64,000 nucleotides of DNA, from positions 2,539,198 through 2,603,197 of the forward strand of contig NZ_CM007717.1 of NCBI RefSeq assembly GCF_002019855.1, written 5' to 3'. Origin of the DNA: Streptomyces antibioticus. GTDB taxonomy: Bacteria; Actinomycetota; Actinomycetes; Streptomycetales; Streptomycetaceae. Under the pieces are notes generated by a model. That model had not been told where the DNA came from. It ran no database searches and was given only the letters and a program-made list of their open reading frames with translations. The translations under genes were made by a program, and so were the position numbers. Positions 16,443 through 24,339 of this stretch are shown here, piece by piece (positions within the stretch are counted from its first letter, which is position 1; each line of letters begins with the position of its first letter).

Positions 16443-18233
16443 ATGGCGGTTTCCGTAACCCTTCCGGCGCTCGGCGAGAGCGTCACCGAGGGCACTGTCA
16501 CCCGCTGGCTGAAGGCCGAGGGTGAACGCGTAGAGGCCGACGAGCCGCTGCTCGAGGTGTCGACCGACAAGGTCGACACCGAGATCCCCTCCCCCGCCGC
16601 GGGCATCCTGGCCTCCATCAAGGTCGCCGAGGACGAGACGGTCGAGGTCGGCGCCGAGCTGGCCGTCATCGACGACGGCACCGGCGCTCCCGCCGCCGCC
16701 CCGGCCCCGGCCGCCGAGCCGGCCGCCGCGCCCGCCCCCGAGCCGGCCCAGGCCGCGCCGTCCACCGAGCAGGCCGCCCCGGCGCCCGCTCCCACCGCCG
16801 AGGCCGCGACCGGCGGCGGTTCCGCCGAGGGCACGGACGTCGTCCTGCCCGCGCTCGGCGAGTCCGTCACCGAGGGCACCGTCACCCGCTGGCTGAAGTC
16901 GGTCGGCGAGAGCGTCGAGGCCGACGAGCCGCTGCTGGAGGTCTCGACCGACAAGGTCGACACCGAGATCCCGGCGCCCGTCTCCGGTGTGCTGCTGGAG
17001 ATCGTCGTCGGCGAGGACGAGACCGCCGAGGTCGGCGCCAAGCTGGCCGTCATCGGCACCCCGGGCGCGGCTCCGGCCGCCGCCCCCGCCCCGGCCGCCC
17101 CGGCTCCGGCGCCCGCCGCCGCTGCCCCGGCGCCCGCTCCGGCTCCGGCCCCCGCGCCCGCCCCGGCCGCTCCGGCCCCGGCTCCCGCGCCGGTCGCCGC
17201 CCCGGCTCCGGTGGCTCCCGCCGCTCCGGCCCCCGCTCCGGCCCCCGCGCCGGTCGCCGCGGCCCCGGCCGCCCCTGCGCCCGCCGCGCAGGACACCGAC
17301 GAGGGCGCCTACGTCACCCCGCTGGTGCGCAAGCTCGCCGCCGAGAACGGCGTCGACCTGGCCTCCGTCAAGGGCACCGGCGTCGGTGGCCGGATCCGCA
17401 AGCAGGACGTCATCGCCGCCGCCGAGGCCGCGAAGGCCGCGGCCGCCCCGGCGCCCGCCGCCGCTGCCCCGGCCGCCGCCGCCCGCAAGGCGCCGGCGCT
17501 CGAGGCGTCCCCGCTGCGCGGCCAGACCGTGAAGATGCCCCGCATCCGCAAGGTCATCGGCGACAACATGGTCAAGGCGCTGCACGAGCAGGCGCAGCTC
17601 TCGTCGGTCGTCGAGGTCGACGTCACGCGTCTGATGCGGCTGCGGGCCCAGGCGAAGGACTCCTTCGCGGCCCGTGAGGGCGTCAAGCTCTCCCCGATGC
17701 CGTTCTTCGTGAAGGCGGCGGCCCAGGCGCTGAAGGCCCACCCGGTCATCAACGCCAAGATCAACGAGGCCGAGGGCACGATCACCTACTTCGACACCGA
17801 GAACGTCGGTATCGCGGTGGACTCGGAGAAGGGCCTGATGACCCCGGTCATCAAGGGCGCCGGCGACCTCAACATCGCGGGTATCGCCAAGGCCACGGCC
17901 GACCTGGCCGGCAAGGTCCGCGGCAACAAGATCACTCCGGACGAGCTGTCCGGCGGGACCTTCACCATCTCCAACACCGGTTCGCGCGGTGCGCTCTTCG
18001 ACACGATCATCGTGCCGCCGGGCCAGGTCGCGATCCTCGGCATCGGTGCCACGGTCAAGCGTCCGGCCGTCATCGAGACGGAGGAGGGCACGGTCATCGG
18101 CGTCCGCGACATGACGTACCTGACCCTGTCCTACGACCACCGCCTGGTCGACGGCGCCGACGCGGCCCGTTACCTGACCGCGGTGAAGGCGATCCTGGAG
18201 GCCGGCGAGTTCGAGGTCGAACTCGGCCTGTAA
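16443..18233 (+). CDS. sucB: 2-oxoacid dehydrogenase E2, dihydrolipoamide acyltransferase (annotated sucB type)
   Basis: A 596-residue E2 with two lipoyl domains (~1-78 and ~135-212), each carrying the lipoylated Lys in [11 protein letters not shown]. Long Ala/Pro linkers lie between and after them (17050-17280 encodes almost only Ala and Pro). The E3-binding domain is [20 protein letters not shown] (~290-330), and the catalytic domain ends with [19 protein letters not shown] (HxxxDG). It is usually annotated succinyltransferase. In actinobacteria this E2 is thought to serve pyruvate dehydrogenase, consistent with lpdA beside it and aceE 12 kb on. Confidence 0.93.
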   Translation: MAVSVTLPALGESVTEGTVTRWLKAEGERVEADEPLLEVSTDKVDTEIPSPAAGILASIKVAEDETVEVGAELAVIDDGTGAPAAAPAPAAEPAAAPAPEPAQAAPSTEQAAPAPAPTAEAATGGGSAEGTDVVLPALGESVTEGTVTRWLKSVGESVEADEPLLEVSTDKVDTEIPAPVSGVLLEIVVGEDETAEVGAKLAVIGTPGAAPAAAPAPAAPAPAPAAAAPAPAPAPAPAPAPAAPAPAPAPVAAPAPVAPAAPAPAPAPAPVAAAPAAPAPAAQDTDEGAYVTPLVRKLAAENGVDLASVKGTGVGGRIRKQDVIAAAEAAKAAAAPAPAAAAPAAAARKAPALEASPLRGQTVKMPRIRKVIGDNMVKALHEQAQLSSVVEVDVTRLMRLRAQAKDSFAAREGVKLSPMPFFVKAAAQALKAHPVINAKINEAEGTITYFDTENVGIAVDSEKGLMTPVIKGAGDLNIAGIAKATADLAGKVRGNKITPDELSGGTFTISNTGSRGALFDTIIVPPGQVAILGIGATVKRPAVIETEEGTVIGVRDMTYLTLSYDHRLVDGADAARYLTAVKAILEAGEFEVELGL

Positions 18234-18255
18234 CCCCCTCGTGGCCGTACCGCAT

Positions 18256-18293
18256 GGGCCCTCGTCCGGAGCTTCTCCGGGCGGGGGCCTTTG
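18256..18293 (+). terminator. Terminator after the lpdA-E2 operon
   Basis: The hairpin pairs GGCCCTCG and TCCGGAG with CTCCGGG and CGGGGGCC around a tight loop, followed by TTTG. It lies 22 bp after the E2 stop. Confidence 0.75.
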
Positions 18294-18391
18294 TGCTGCG
18301 CACGGCGCCCGGCGCCCATGAGCGGCGTGTAAGTCTCGTCTCACCTGCGTAAAAGCCCCGTTGTGCGCCCCTCCCGGAAGCGCTCGCGGCC

Positions 18392-18410
18392 GTATTGTCT
18401 TAACGTCAAA
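18392..18410. promoter_or_regulatory. Candidate GntR operator/promoter element
   Basis: TTGTCTTAACGTCAA is an imperfect palindrome (five of seven base pairs conserved) about 45 bp before the gntR start in otherwise very GC-rich DNA. FadR-subfamily regulators commonly bind their own promoters, so autoregulation is plausible but unproven. Confidence 0.3.
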
Positions 18411-18450
18411 ACGCCCCCGGGGCCGGGCGGCCCCTCCTTAAGGAGCACTC

Positions 18451-19074
18451 ATGACCGCGCCCGTCGTCCACTCGCTGCGCGAACAGATCCGCGAGCACAT
18501 CGTGGAGGGGATCGTCAGCGGGCGCTGGAAGCCGGGCGAGCGGATCGTGGAGCGGCGGATCGCCACCGAGCTGGAGGTCAGCCAGACGCCGGTGCGGGAG
18601 GCGCTGCGCGAGCTGGAGTCGCTGCGGCTGATCGAGTCCGCGCCGAACAAGGGCGTCCGGGTGCGCAACCTCACCGCGGCCGACCTGGAGGAGAGCTACC
18701 CGGTGCGGGCCGGTCTGGAGGCGATCGCGGCGGAGCTGGCGGCGCAGCGGCTGGCGGAGGACTGCTCGGCGCTGGAGCCGCATGTCGCCGCGCTCTACGA
18801 GGCCGACCGGCACGCCGACGGCACCGCCCAGGTGCGGCACACGGTGGGCTTCCACCGGGAGCTGGTACGGGCGGCCGGGAACTCCGTGCTGCTGCACACC
18901 TGGGAGGGGCTCGGCATCGAGGTGTTCACGGCGCTGTCCATCCGCTGGCTGGGGACCGTCCAGCAGTCCTACGCGGAGGAGCACGAGGAGCTGGTCCAGG
19001 CGTTCCGGCGGCGCGACCCGAGGATCGCGGAACTGGTGAAGGCCCACGTCCTGGGGTGCGCGCCGCGCGCCTGA
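18451..19074 (+). CDS. GntR-family transcriptional regulator (FadR/FCD subfamily)
   Basis: A 207-residue regulator preceded by AAGGAGC. The N-terminal winged helix-turn-helix (residues ~5-72) carries GERIVERRIATELEVSQTPV and REALRELESLRLIES. The C-terminal FCD ligand-binding domain (~80-205) has helical Asp/His positions such as HTVGFHRELV, often a metal/carboxylate pocket. Placed after lpdA-E2 and before aceE (with an island between), it is a natural candidate to control pyruvate dehydrogenase genes, by analogy with PdhR. The ligand is unknown. Confidence 0.88.
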   Translation: MTAPVVHSLREQIREHIVEGIVSGRWKPGERIVERRIATELEVSQTPVREALRELESLRLIESAPNKGVRVRNLTAADLEESYPVRAGLEAIAAELAAQRLAEDCSALEPHVAALYEADRHADGTAQVRHTVGFHRELVRAAGNSVLLHTWEGLGIEVFTALSIRWLGTVQQSYAEEHEELVQAFRRRDPRIAELVKAHVLGCAPRA

Positions 19075-19089
19075 GCGGTCCCCGCGCCG

Positions 19090-19944
19090 TCACCCCGATG
19101 CCCTGCACTCCGCCAGCATGCGCAGCCGGCCGCGCACCCGGGCGAGGTTCTCCGGGTCGAGGTCGGCGAGGATCGTGGCGTCCCGGCCCGCCGGGGCCCG
19201 GGACAGGGTGCCGCCGTCGGGGCCGTACACCGCGCTCGTGCCGTCGCAGGGGCGGTCCGCGGGGCCTCCGACCGGGTTGGCGAACACGGTGTGGACGGTG
19301 TTCTCCAGAGCGCGGGCCCTGAGGTAGACGGCGGCCCGGTGCTCGGTCCCGGTGGCGAACGCGGCCGGGTACAGCAGGGCGTGGGCGCCCGCGAGGGCGG
19401 CGGCGCGGGCGTGTTCGGGGAAGGACATGTCGTAGCAGACGCCCAGTCCGAGCCGCCAGCCGTCGACGGTCAGGGCCGCGTCCCGGGTGCCGGGGGAGAA
19501 CAGGGCCGCCTCCTCGTCGTGCCACAGGTGCTGTTTGTCGTAGGGGACGGTGACGGTGCCGCCGGGGTGCACCGCCAGCAGCGAGTTGGTGAGCCGGCCG
19601 TCGGGATGGCGTACGGCGGCGCCGACGACCACGGTGATCCGGTGCTGTACGGCGATGTCGGCGAGCGGGGTCAGCCGGTGGTCGGTGACGTGCCGTGCGC
19701 GGTCGGCTCGCACCGCCGCGTCGTCCGCGTCACCCCTGTGCCGGGCGAGGCCGGGCAGGTCGTAGGCGGACAGGTGGAGTTCGGGGAGGACGACCAGACG
19801 GGCTCCCCGGTGCGCGGCCTCGGCGGCTCCGGCGGCCGCGGCGCGCGCGTTGTCGGCGGTCCTGAGCGGCCGGGCCGCGCTCTGTACGGCCGCGACGCGC
19901 AGAGGGGTGTCCGGGAGGGGGCCGTCCGCCGGGGGCGTGCTCAT
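19090..19944 (-). CDS. Nitrilase-superfamily carbon-nitrogen hydrolase
   Basis: A 284-residue CN-hydrolase with the full Glu-Lys-Cys triad: Glu55 in VVLPELHLSAYD, Lys in VPYDKQHLWHDE and Cys in LGVCYDMSFPEH. The superfamily hydrolyses or condenses amides (amidase, carbamoylase, N-acyltransferase). ATG 19944 overlaps the stop of the upstream flavin reductase-like gene (ATGA). It is the last gene of a six-gene operon with GTP cyclohydrolase II, so a pterin-, azapteridine- or pyrimidine-derived amide is a reasonable substrate guess. A longer N-terminal extension is open but Pro/Arg/His-rich and not credible. Confidence 0.9.
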   Translation of the reverse strand: MSTPPADGPLPDTPLRVAAVQSAARPLRTADNARAAAAGAAEAAHRGARLVVLPELHLSAYDLPGLARHRGDADDAAVRADRARHVTDHRLTPLADIAVQHRITVVVGAAVRHPDGRLTNSLLAVHPGGTVTVPYDKQHLWHDEEAALFSPGTRDAALTVDGWRLGLGVCYDMSFPEHARAAALAGAHALLYPAAFATGTEHRAAVYLRARALENTVHTVFANPVGGPADRPCDGTSAVYGPDGGTLSRAPAGRDATILADLDPENLARVRGRLRMLAECRASG

Positions 19945-20729
19945 CGGCCGGTTCCGGAGATGCGCGTGCGTCCGGGCTGCGCGCCCGCCCGCTCGACGAG
20001 GACCCGGTGGCCGGGCAGCCGGTGTCGCTCGATGCCGGCGGGCAGGGGGATGTCCACCAGGAGGTCGTCGTACCGGGTGGAGGGGTGGGAGCCGAGCGGG
20101 GTGGGGGTGCCGTCGGTGTCCAGCAGGGTCACCCGCCACTCCCCCGGCCCGTCTGCGGCCGGACCGGTGGCGGCCACGCGCAGCACGTCACCGTCCCCGT
20201 GGCGGAGTTCGGCGGCCGCCACGATCTCGGTGCGCCGGACGGGTTCGCCCAGCGTGTGCATCGCCCCGTGCTTGACCAGGGGCCGGGGCGGACGCTCCGG
20301 GAGGTGCGCGGCGACCACCTCGCCGATGAACAGGGTGTGGACGGGCAGGGGGACGGCCTGGCGCAGCCGGCACTCGACGGCCAGGACTCCGCCGGTGACC
20401 CAGGGGGTGGCGGTCGCCTCCGGGGCGCCGAGGCGGACGAGGTCGCTGCCGGTCTTGTCGACGTCCGTGACGGAGAAGCTGCCGGCGAAGTCGGCGAGTG
20501 CGGCCTGCTCCTCGGCGCACAGGGTGACCGAGAACTCGCCCGCGGACTCCAGGAACCGGCGGCTGGCGGCGCGCGGGCCGAGGACCACGGCCGCGCAGAG
20601 GGGCCGCTTGTTGACGAAGTAGGACCACTCGGCCGCCATGACGTCGGTACCGCCGTCGTGCCGGACGCAGACCAGGCCCACGGTGCTGGTCAGCTTCTTC
20701 CACAGGTCGCCGGGCAGGTCACGGGTCAT
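19941..20729 (-). CDS. Flavin reductase-like, FMN-binding split-barrel protein
   Basis: A 262-residue protein from ATG 20729. Residues ~5-170 look like a flavin reductase-like split barrel: TSTVGLVCVRHDGGTDVMAA (substrate/flavin loop), FVNKRPLCAAVVLGPRAAS and AGEFSVTLCAEEQAALADFAG. Such proteins bind FMN and either supply reduced flavin to a partner or carry out small redox reactions. The C-terminal ~90 residues are additional, with a REWRV-like beta segment and LVDIPLPAGIERHRL. It overlaps both neighbours by 4 bp, giving tight coupling within the operon. Confidence 0.82.
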   Translation of the reverse strand: MTRDLPGDLWKKLTSTVGLVCVRHDGGTDVMAAEWSYFVNKRPLCAAVVLGPRAASRRFLESAGEFSVTLCAEEQAALADFAGSFSVTDVDKTGSDLVRLGAPEATATPWVTGGVLAVECRLRQAVPLPVHTLFIGEVVAAHLPERPPRPLVKHGAMHTLGEPVRRTEIVAAAELRHGDGDVLRVAATGPAADGPGEWRVTLLDTDGTPTPLGSHPSTRYDDLLVDIPLPAGIERHRLPGHRVLVERAGAQPGRTRISGTGR

Positions 20730-21724
20730 CCGTCTGCCCCTGTCGGGGAGGGCGGCCGGGGCGGGGTGCTCAGGGCCAGGCGGAAGCCGACCGGGTAGAG
20801 CGGGCCGGGGAAGGGGCCGTGGCGGCGGCGGGTGCGGGTGAGGTCGCCGTGGCGGCAGAAGCTGCCGCCGCGGGCGATCCGGTACTCGCCCATGCTCTGC
20901 ACGAGGTGGTCGGGGACGTACGGTCCGCCGGGGTAGGGGCGGTAGGAGTCGGCGACGTACTCCTCCACGTTGCCGCCCATGTCGAGGGCGCCGAACGGGG
21001 AGCGGCCGGCGGGGAAGGCGCCCACCGGGGTGGTGGTGTGGAGGCCGGTCTCGCGGGTGTTGGCGGCGTCCGGGTCGAAGGTGTCGCCCCAGGGGTGGGT
21101 GAGCCCGTCGGGGCCCTTGGCCGCGTACTCCCATTCGGCCTCGGTCGGCAGCCGCCAGGGCAGCCCGGTGCGTACGGCGAGCCAGGCGGCGTAGGCGTCG
21201 GCGTCGGCGGCCCTGACCCCGGCGACGGGATGGTTGGCGCGGTCGTAGGGGTAGGCGCCCAGGTACCAGGTGGTGGGGCGGACGGGGTGCCCGGTGGCGT
21301 GGAGGAAGGTCTGGTACTCGGCGTTGGTGACCGGGTGGACGGTGATCCGGTAGTCGGCCAGCTCCGTGCGGTGGACGGGGGTCTCCTTCTCGATCCACTC
21401 GCGCTCCACGCCCACGTGCGCCCACCGCTCGACGACCGAGGGGACGTCCTCCTCGGGCAGTCCGATCTCGACGGTGCCGCCCGGTACGGCGCACACGGCG
21501 GGGACGGCCGTGATGCGGGGGTCCCCGAGCAGGGCCAGGACGCCGCCCGCCGCGAGCCGGTCGGGCAGGGCGGCCGAGCCGTCCTCGACCAGCGCCGCCA
21601 GTTCCCGCGGGCCGGCCCCGGCGAGCCGGGCGGCGGCCTCGGGCGCGGGCCTGAACCGCCGCGGGTCGGCGGGCTCGGCGTGCTCCTGGAAGTGCGGGGA
21701 GCCTGCGACGTCCTCCAGCCTCAT
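20726..21724 (-). CDS. SUMF1/formylglycine-generating-enzyme-fold protein lacking the paired catalytic cysteines
   Basis: A 332-residue protein. Residues ~85-325 form the SUMF1 (FGE-sulfatase) fold: VPGGTVEIGLPEED, HPVTNAEYQTFL, RLPTEAEWEYAAKG, HPWGDTFDPDAANT, FGALDMGGNVEEYVADSY and ARGGSFCRHGDLTRTRRRHG. True FGE has two Cys five residues apart after RGGS[FY]; here only one Cys is present and the second position is not Cys. It is therefore probably not a sulfatase activator. The N-terminal ~80 residues are helical and HEAT-like. SUMF1-fold proteins also act in small-molecule C-S and N-modification; the toxoflavin protein ToxD is, from memory, of this kind. Confidence 0.85.
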   Translation of the reverse strand: MRLEDVAGSPHFQEHAEPADPRRFRPAPEAAARLAGAGPRELAALVEDGSAALPDRLAAGGVLALLGDPRITAVPAVCAVPGGTVEIGLPEEDVPSVVERWAHVGVEREWIEKETPVHRTELADYRITVHPVTNAEYQTFLHATGHPVRPTTWYLGAYPYDRANHPVAGVRAADADAYAAWLAVRTGLPWRLPTEAEWEYAAKGPDGLTHPWGDTFDPDAANTRETGLHTTTPVGAFPAGRSPFGALDMGGNVEEYVADSYRPYPGGPYVPDHLVQSMGEYRIARGGSFCRHGDLTRTRRRHGPFPGPLYPVGFRLALSTPPRPPSPTGADG

Positions 21725-22368
21725 GCGGGTACCTCCGTGTCAGGGCGGTGGGCGGGGAGGTGGTGGCCGTCACGGGCCTTCGCCTCCAGGTAGGCGGTGT
21801 TCTCGGGCGTCCGGTGCACCCCGGTGGGCAGGGTCTCGGTGACGTCGATGCCATGGGCGCGCAACTGCCCTACCTTGTCGGGGTTGTTGGTGAGCAGCCG
21901 GACGCGGTGCAGACCGAGCGTGCGCAGCATGACGGCGGCGGTCAGGTAGTCGCGTTCGTCGGCGCCGCGGCCGAGGAGCCGGTTGGCCTCGAAGGTGTCG
22001 GTGCCGGGGTCGCGGCGCTGGAGGAGGTAGGCGTCGAGTTTGTTGTAGAGGCCGATGCCCCGGCCCTCCTGGCGCAGATAGAGCAGGACGCCGCCGTGCC
22101 GGGCCAACAGGGCGAGGGACTCGTCGAGTTGAGGGCCGCAGTCGCAGTGTGCGGAGCCGAGCACGTCGCCCGTCAGACACTCGCTGTGCAGACGTGCCAG
22201 GGGTGTCCGCCGCGGGTCGCGCGCGGGCACCAGGCAGGCGAGGTGCTCGCCGTCGTCGGGCAGGCCGCGGAAGGTGACCAGTTCGGCGGTCCGCCCCCGG
22301 GCTCGGTGCAGGACGACGGGTACGCGGGCCCGCACCGTCGCCGGTCCTGCGGCCGTCCGGGCGGTCAA
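21721..22368 (-). CDS. ribA: GTP cyclohydrolase II
   Basis: A 215-residue stand-alone GTP cyclohydrolase II, without the RibB domain usual in riboflavin operons. The zinc ligands Cys64, Cys75 and Cys77 lie in LHSECLTGDVLGSAHCDCGP. Catalytic and substrate motifs are YLRQEGRGIGLYNKLDAY, DERDYLTAAVMLRTLG and LLTNNPDKV. It opens the GTP imidazole ring to give diamino-hydroxy-ribosylamino-pyrimidine 5'-phosphate. TTG 22368 overlaps the upstream stop (TTGA); GTG 22335 with an AGGA site is an alternative start. In this operon it probably feeds a secondary metabolite, like ToxB. Confidence 0.93.
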   Translation of the reverse strand: MTARTAAGPATVRARVPVVLHRARGRTAELVTFRGLPDDGEHLACLVPARDPRRTPLARLHSECLTGDVLGSAHCDCGPQLDESLALLARHGGVLLYLRQEGRGIGLYNKLDAYLLQRRDPGTDTFEANRLLGRGADERDYLTAAVMLRTLGLHRVRLLTNNPDKVGQLRAHGIDVTETLPTGVHRTPENTAYLEAKARDGHHLPAHRPDTEVPA

Positions 22369-24293
22369 CCGGCCACCGCCCAGAGGCTTTTCCCCGCCCA
22401 GAGGCTCTTTCTGGCCCGGAGGGCGAGCGTGTCGAGGTCGAAGCGGCGCAGGACGCGCACCTCGTCCTCGGCGTCCAGGCCCACGATCAGGATCTGCCCG
22501 TCCCAGCCGGCGACCGCGGCCCGTCGTGCGTCGAGGCGGCACATGCAGGACACCCCCTGCCGGAACTCGTCGACCCGGCGGCCCGAGCCGAGGCCGGTGT
22601 CGTCGTCCCAGTCGATCCGCCACCGGTACAGGCCGAAGTCGTACGACCCGGCGAGCACCACCGGACGGTCCGGATCGCCCAGCAGGGTCACGCACTTGAC
22701 CGACTCGTCGGGGCCGAGCAGGGTCCGGCGGTGGAGCGGTTCCCAGGTGTCCTGCTCGGGGGAGCGCTCCAGGAGTCCGACCTTGACGGTGTGGTCGCGG
22801 GACGCGGTCGCCACGACCCGGCCGCCCAGGGTGGCGACCGCGTTGACCAGGTTGCCGTGTTCCCACAGCGTGGTCCGGTGGCGCAGTCCCCCGACCGCCG
22901 TGGTGCGGTCGGTGGCGGCGGAGGCGAAGCCGTCGCCGAACGGCTCCAGCGACTTGACCGCGCCGTCGTGGGGCCCGCCCCGGCCCGTCTCGGCCAGCGA
23001 GGCCGGGTCCAGGCCGGTCAGCGCGCCGTCGTAGGCGCCGGCGACCAGGAGTCCCGCGGTCCGGCACAGGGCGGTCACGGGGGTGTCCGACCGGTCGGTG
23101 ACGGCGGTCAGTTCGCCGTCGGCGTTGCAGCGGTGCACCTGTCCGGCGTAGGTCCCCGCGTAGAACGCCTGCCCGTCCGCGGCGAGCGACAGCACCGGGC
23201 TGTCGGAGACGGGCAGCAGCCGCACCGGCGGCGGGGCGCCGAGGACGGCGCCGTCGGGGCCGTCCGTGTCGTTCAGGTCCGGGTCGAAGGCGACGACCGT
23301 GCCCGAGTCGCAGCCGACGAGGAGTTCGCCGTCGAGCACGGTCATCGCGTTCGGACCGTGGTTCGGCGCCGACGGCTCGGCCAGGGCCGTCCCCGTCGCG
23401 AGGTCCAGCAGGTGCGGGCCGTTCCAGAAGCCGCCCACCGCGACCAGCCCCCGCGCGACGGCGGCCGACCGCGGCCACATACGGGCGTCGTGCACCCGGT
23501 GCAGCCGTCGTCCTTCGGCGTCGAACACGTGCAGGGCCCCGTCGTAGGCGCCGACGACGAACGAGGTGTCGTCCTCGGCCCAGGCGACCGAGCGGGCGGC
23601 CGTCCGTGCGACGGTGACCGTCCGGCGCACGGCGAGTCCGGGGGTGAGGAGTTCGACCACACCGTCGTCGCGGGTGACCGCCAGTGTCGTGCCGGAGTGC
23701 GACCACGCGCAGCCCTCGACGGAGGCGGCGCGGTGGCGTACGACGGTGCTGCCGGGGCGGTCGGGGTCGCAGACGGCGATCATGCCGTCCTCGCCGACGG
23801 TGGCGACCAGGCCGTCGCGGCTGACCGACACCCGCATGCAGTGCGCCGCGTGGGACCCCACCTCGCCGGCGAAGGCGCCGGTGCGGGTGTCCCACAGGGT
23901 GGCCCGGCCGTCCTCGGAGACACAGATCAGGCGGCGGCCGTCGGGCATCCAGTCGACCGCGTTGACGTCGTCGGTGTGCCGGGCCAGGACGGTGAGCGGG
24001 GCGAGCCGACCGGTGTCCGGACACTCGGGTATCCGCCAGACGGCGACCGTCTTGTCCGCCGAGGCGGTGGCCAGCAGATCGGTGTGGACGGGGTTCCAGC
24101 GGGCGGCGTTGACCAGGCGGCGGTGGTGCAGCCGGGTGAGCTGCCGCGGCCGCGCGGGCGTGGTCACGTCCCACAGCAGCACGGTCCCGTCGTACGAGCA
24201 GGTCGCGAGCCGTGTGCCGTCCGGCCGGAAGGCCACGTCGGTGACGGGTGCGGCGTGCCCGGTCGGTCCGGGCCGCAGATCGATGGTGCGCAA
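22365..24293 (-). CDS. WD40-repeat beta-propeller protein
   Basis: A 642-residue protein with about a dozen WD-like blades in two arrays, e.g. APVTDVAFRPDGTRLATCSY ending TVLLWDV, DDVNAVDWMPDGRRL ending ATLWDT, and ASRDHTVKVGLL. It probably forms a double propeller. There is no signal peptide or membrane segment, so it is cytoplasmic. It starts at TTG 24293, preceded by GAGAGG. Propellers of this kind act as scaffolds or as unusual enzymes; ToxC in toxoflavin clusters is a WD-repeat protein of unknown chemistry. It is the second gene of the operon, 46 bp after another propeller protein, and its stop overlaps the ribA start. Confidence 0.88.
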   Translation of the reverse strand: MRTIDLRPGPTGHAAPVTDVAFRPDGTRLATCSYDGTVLLWDVTTPARPRQLTRLHHRRLVNAARWNPVHTDLLATASADKTVAVWRIPECPDTGRLAPLTVLARHTDDVNAVDWMPDGRRLICVSEDGRATLWDTRTGAFAGEVGSHAAHCMRVSVSRDGLVATVGEDGMIAVCDPDRPGSTVVRHRAASVEGCAWSHSGTTLAVTRDDGVVELLTPGLAVRRTVTVARTAARSVAWAEDDTSFVVGAYDGALHVFDAEGRRLHRVHDARMWPRSAAVARGLVAVGGFWNGPHLLDLATGTALAEPSAPNHGPNAMTVLDGELLVGCDSGTVVAFDPDLNDTDGPDGAVLGAPPPVRLLPVSDSPVLSLAADGQAFYAGTYAGQVHRCNADGELTAVTDRSDTPVTALCRTAGLLVAGAYDGALTGLDPASLAETGRGGPHDGAVKSLEPFGDGFASAATDRTTAVGGLRHRTTLWEHGNLVNAVATLGGRVVATASRDHTVKVGLLERSPEQDTWEPLHRRTLLGPDESVKCVTLLGDPDRPVVLAGSYDFGLYRWRIDWDDDTGLGSGRRVDEFRQGVSCMCRLDARRAAVAGWDGQILIVGLDAEDEVRVLRRFDLDTLALRARKSLWAGKSLWAVAG

Positions 24294-24339
24294 GGGTCGG
24301 TCCTCTCCCTCGGTTCGGGGGGTGTTGCGGGGCAGGGGC

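Noticed and set aside
15024..18344. 1106-codon minus-strand ORF under lpdA and the E2 gene
   Set aside because: Antisense shadow of two certain genes; composition is Arg/Gly/Asp-rich with no recognisable motif.
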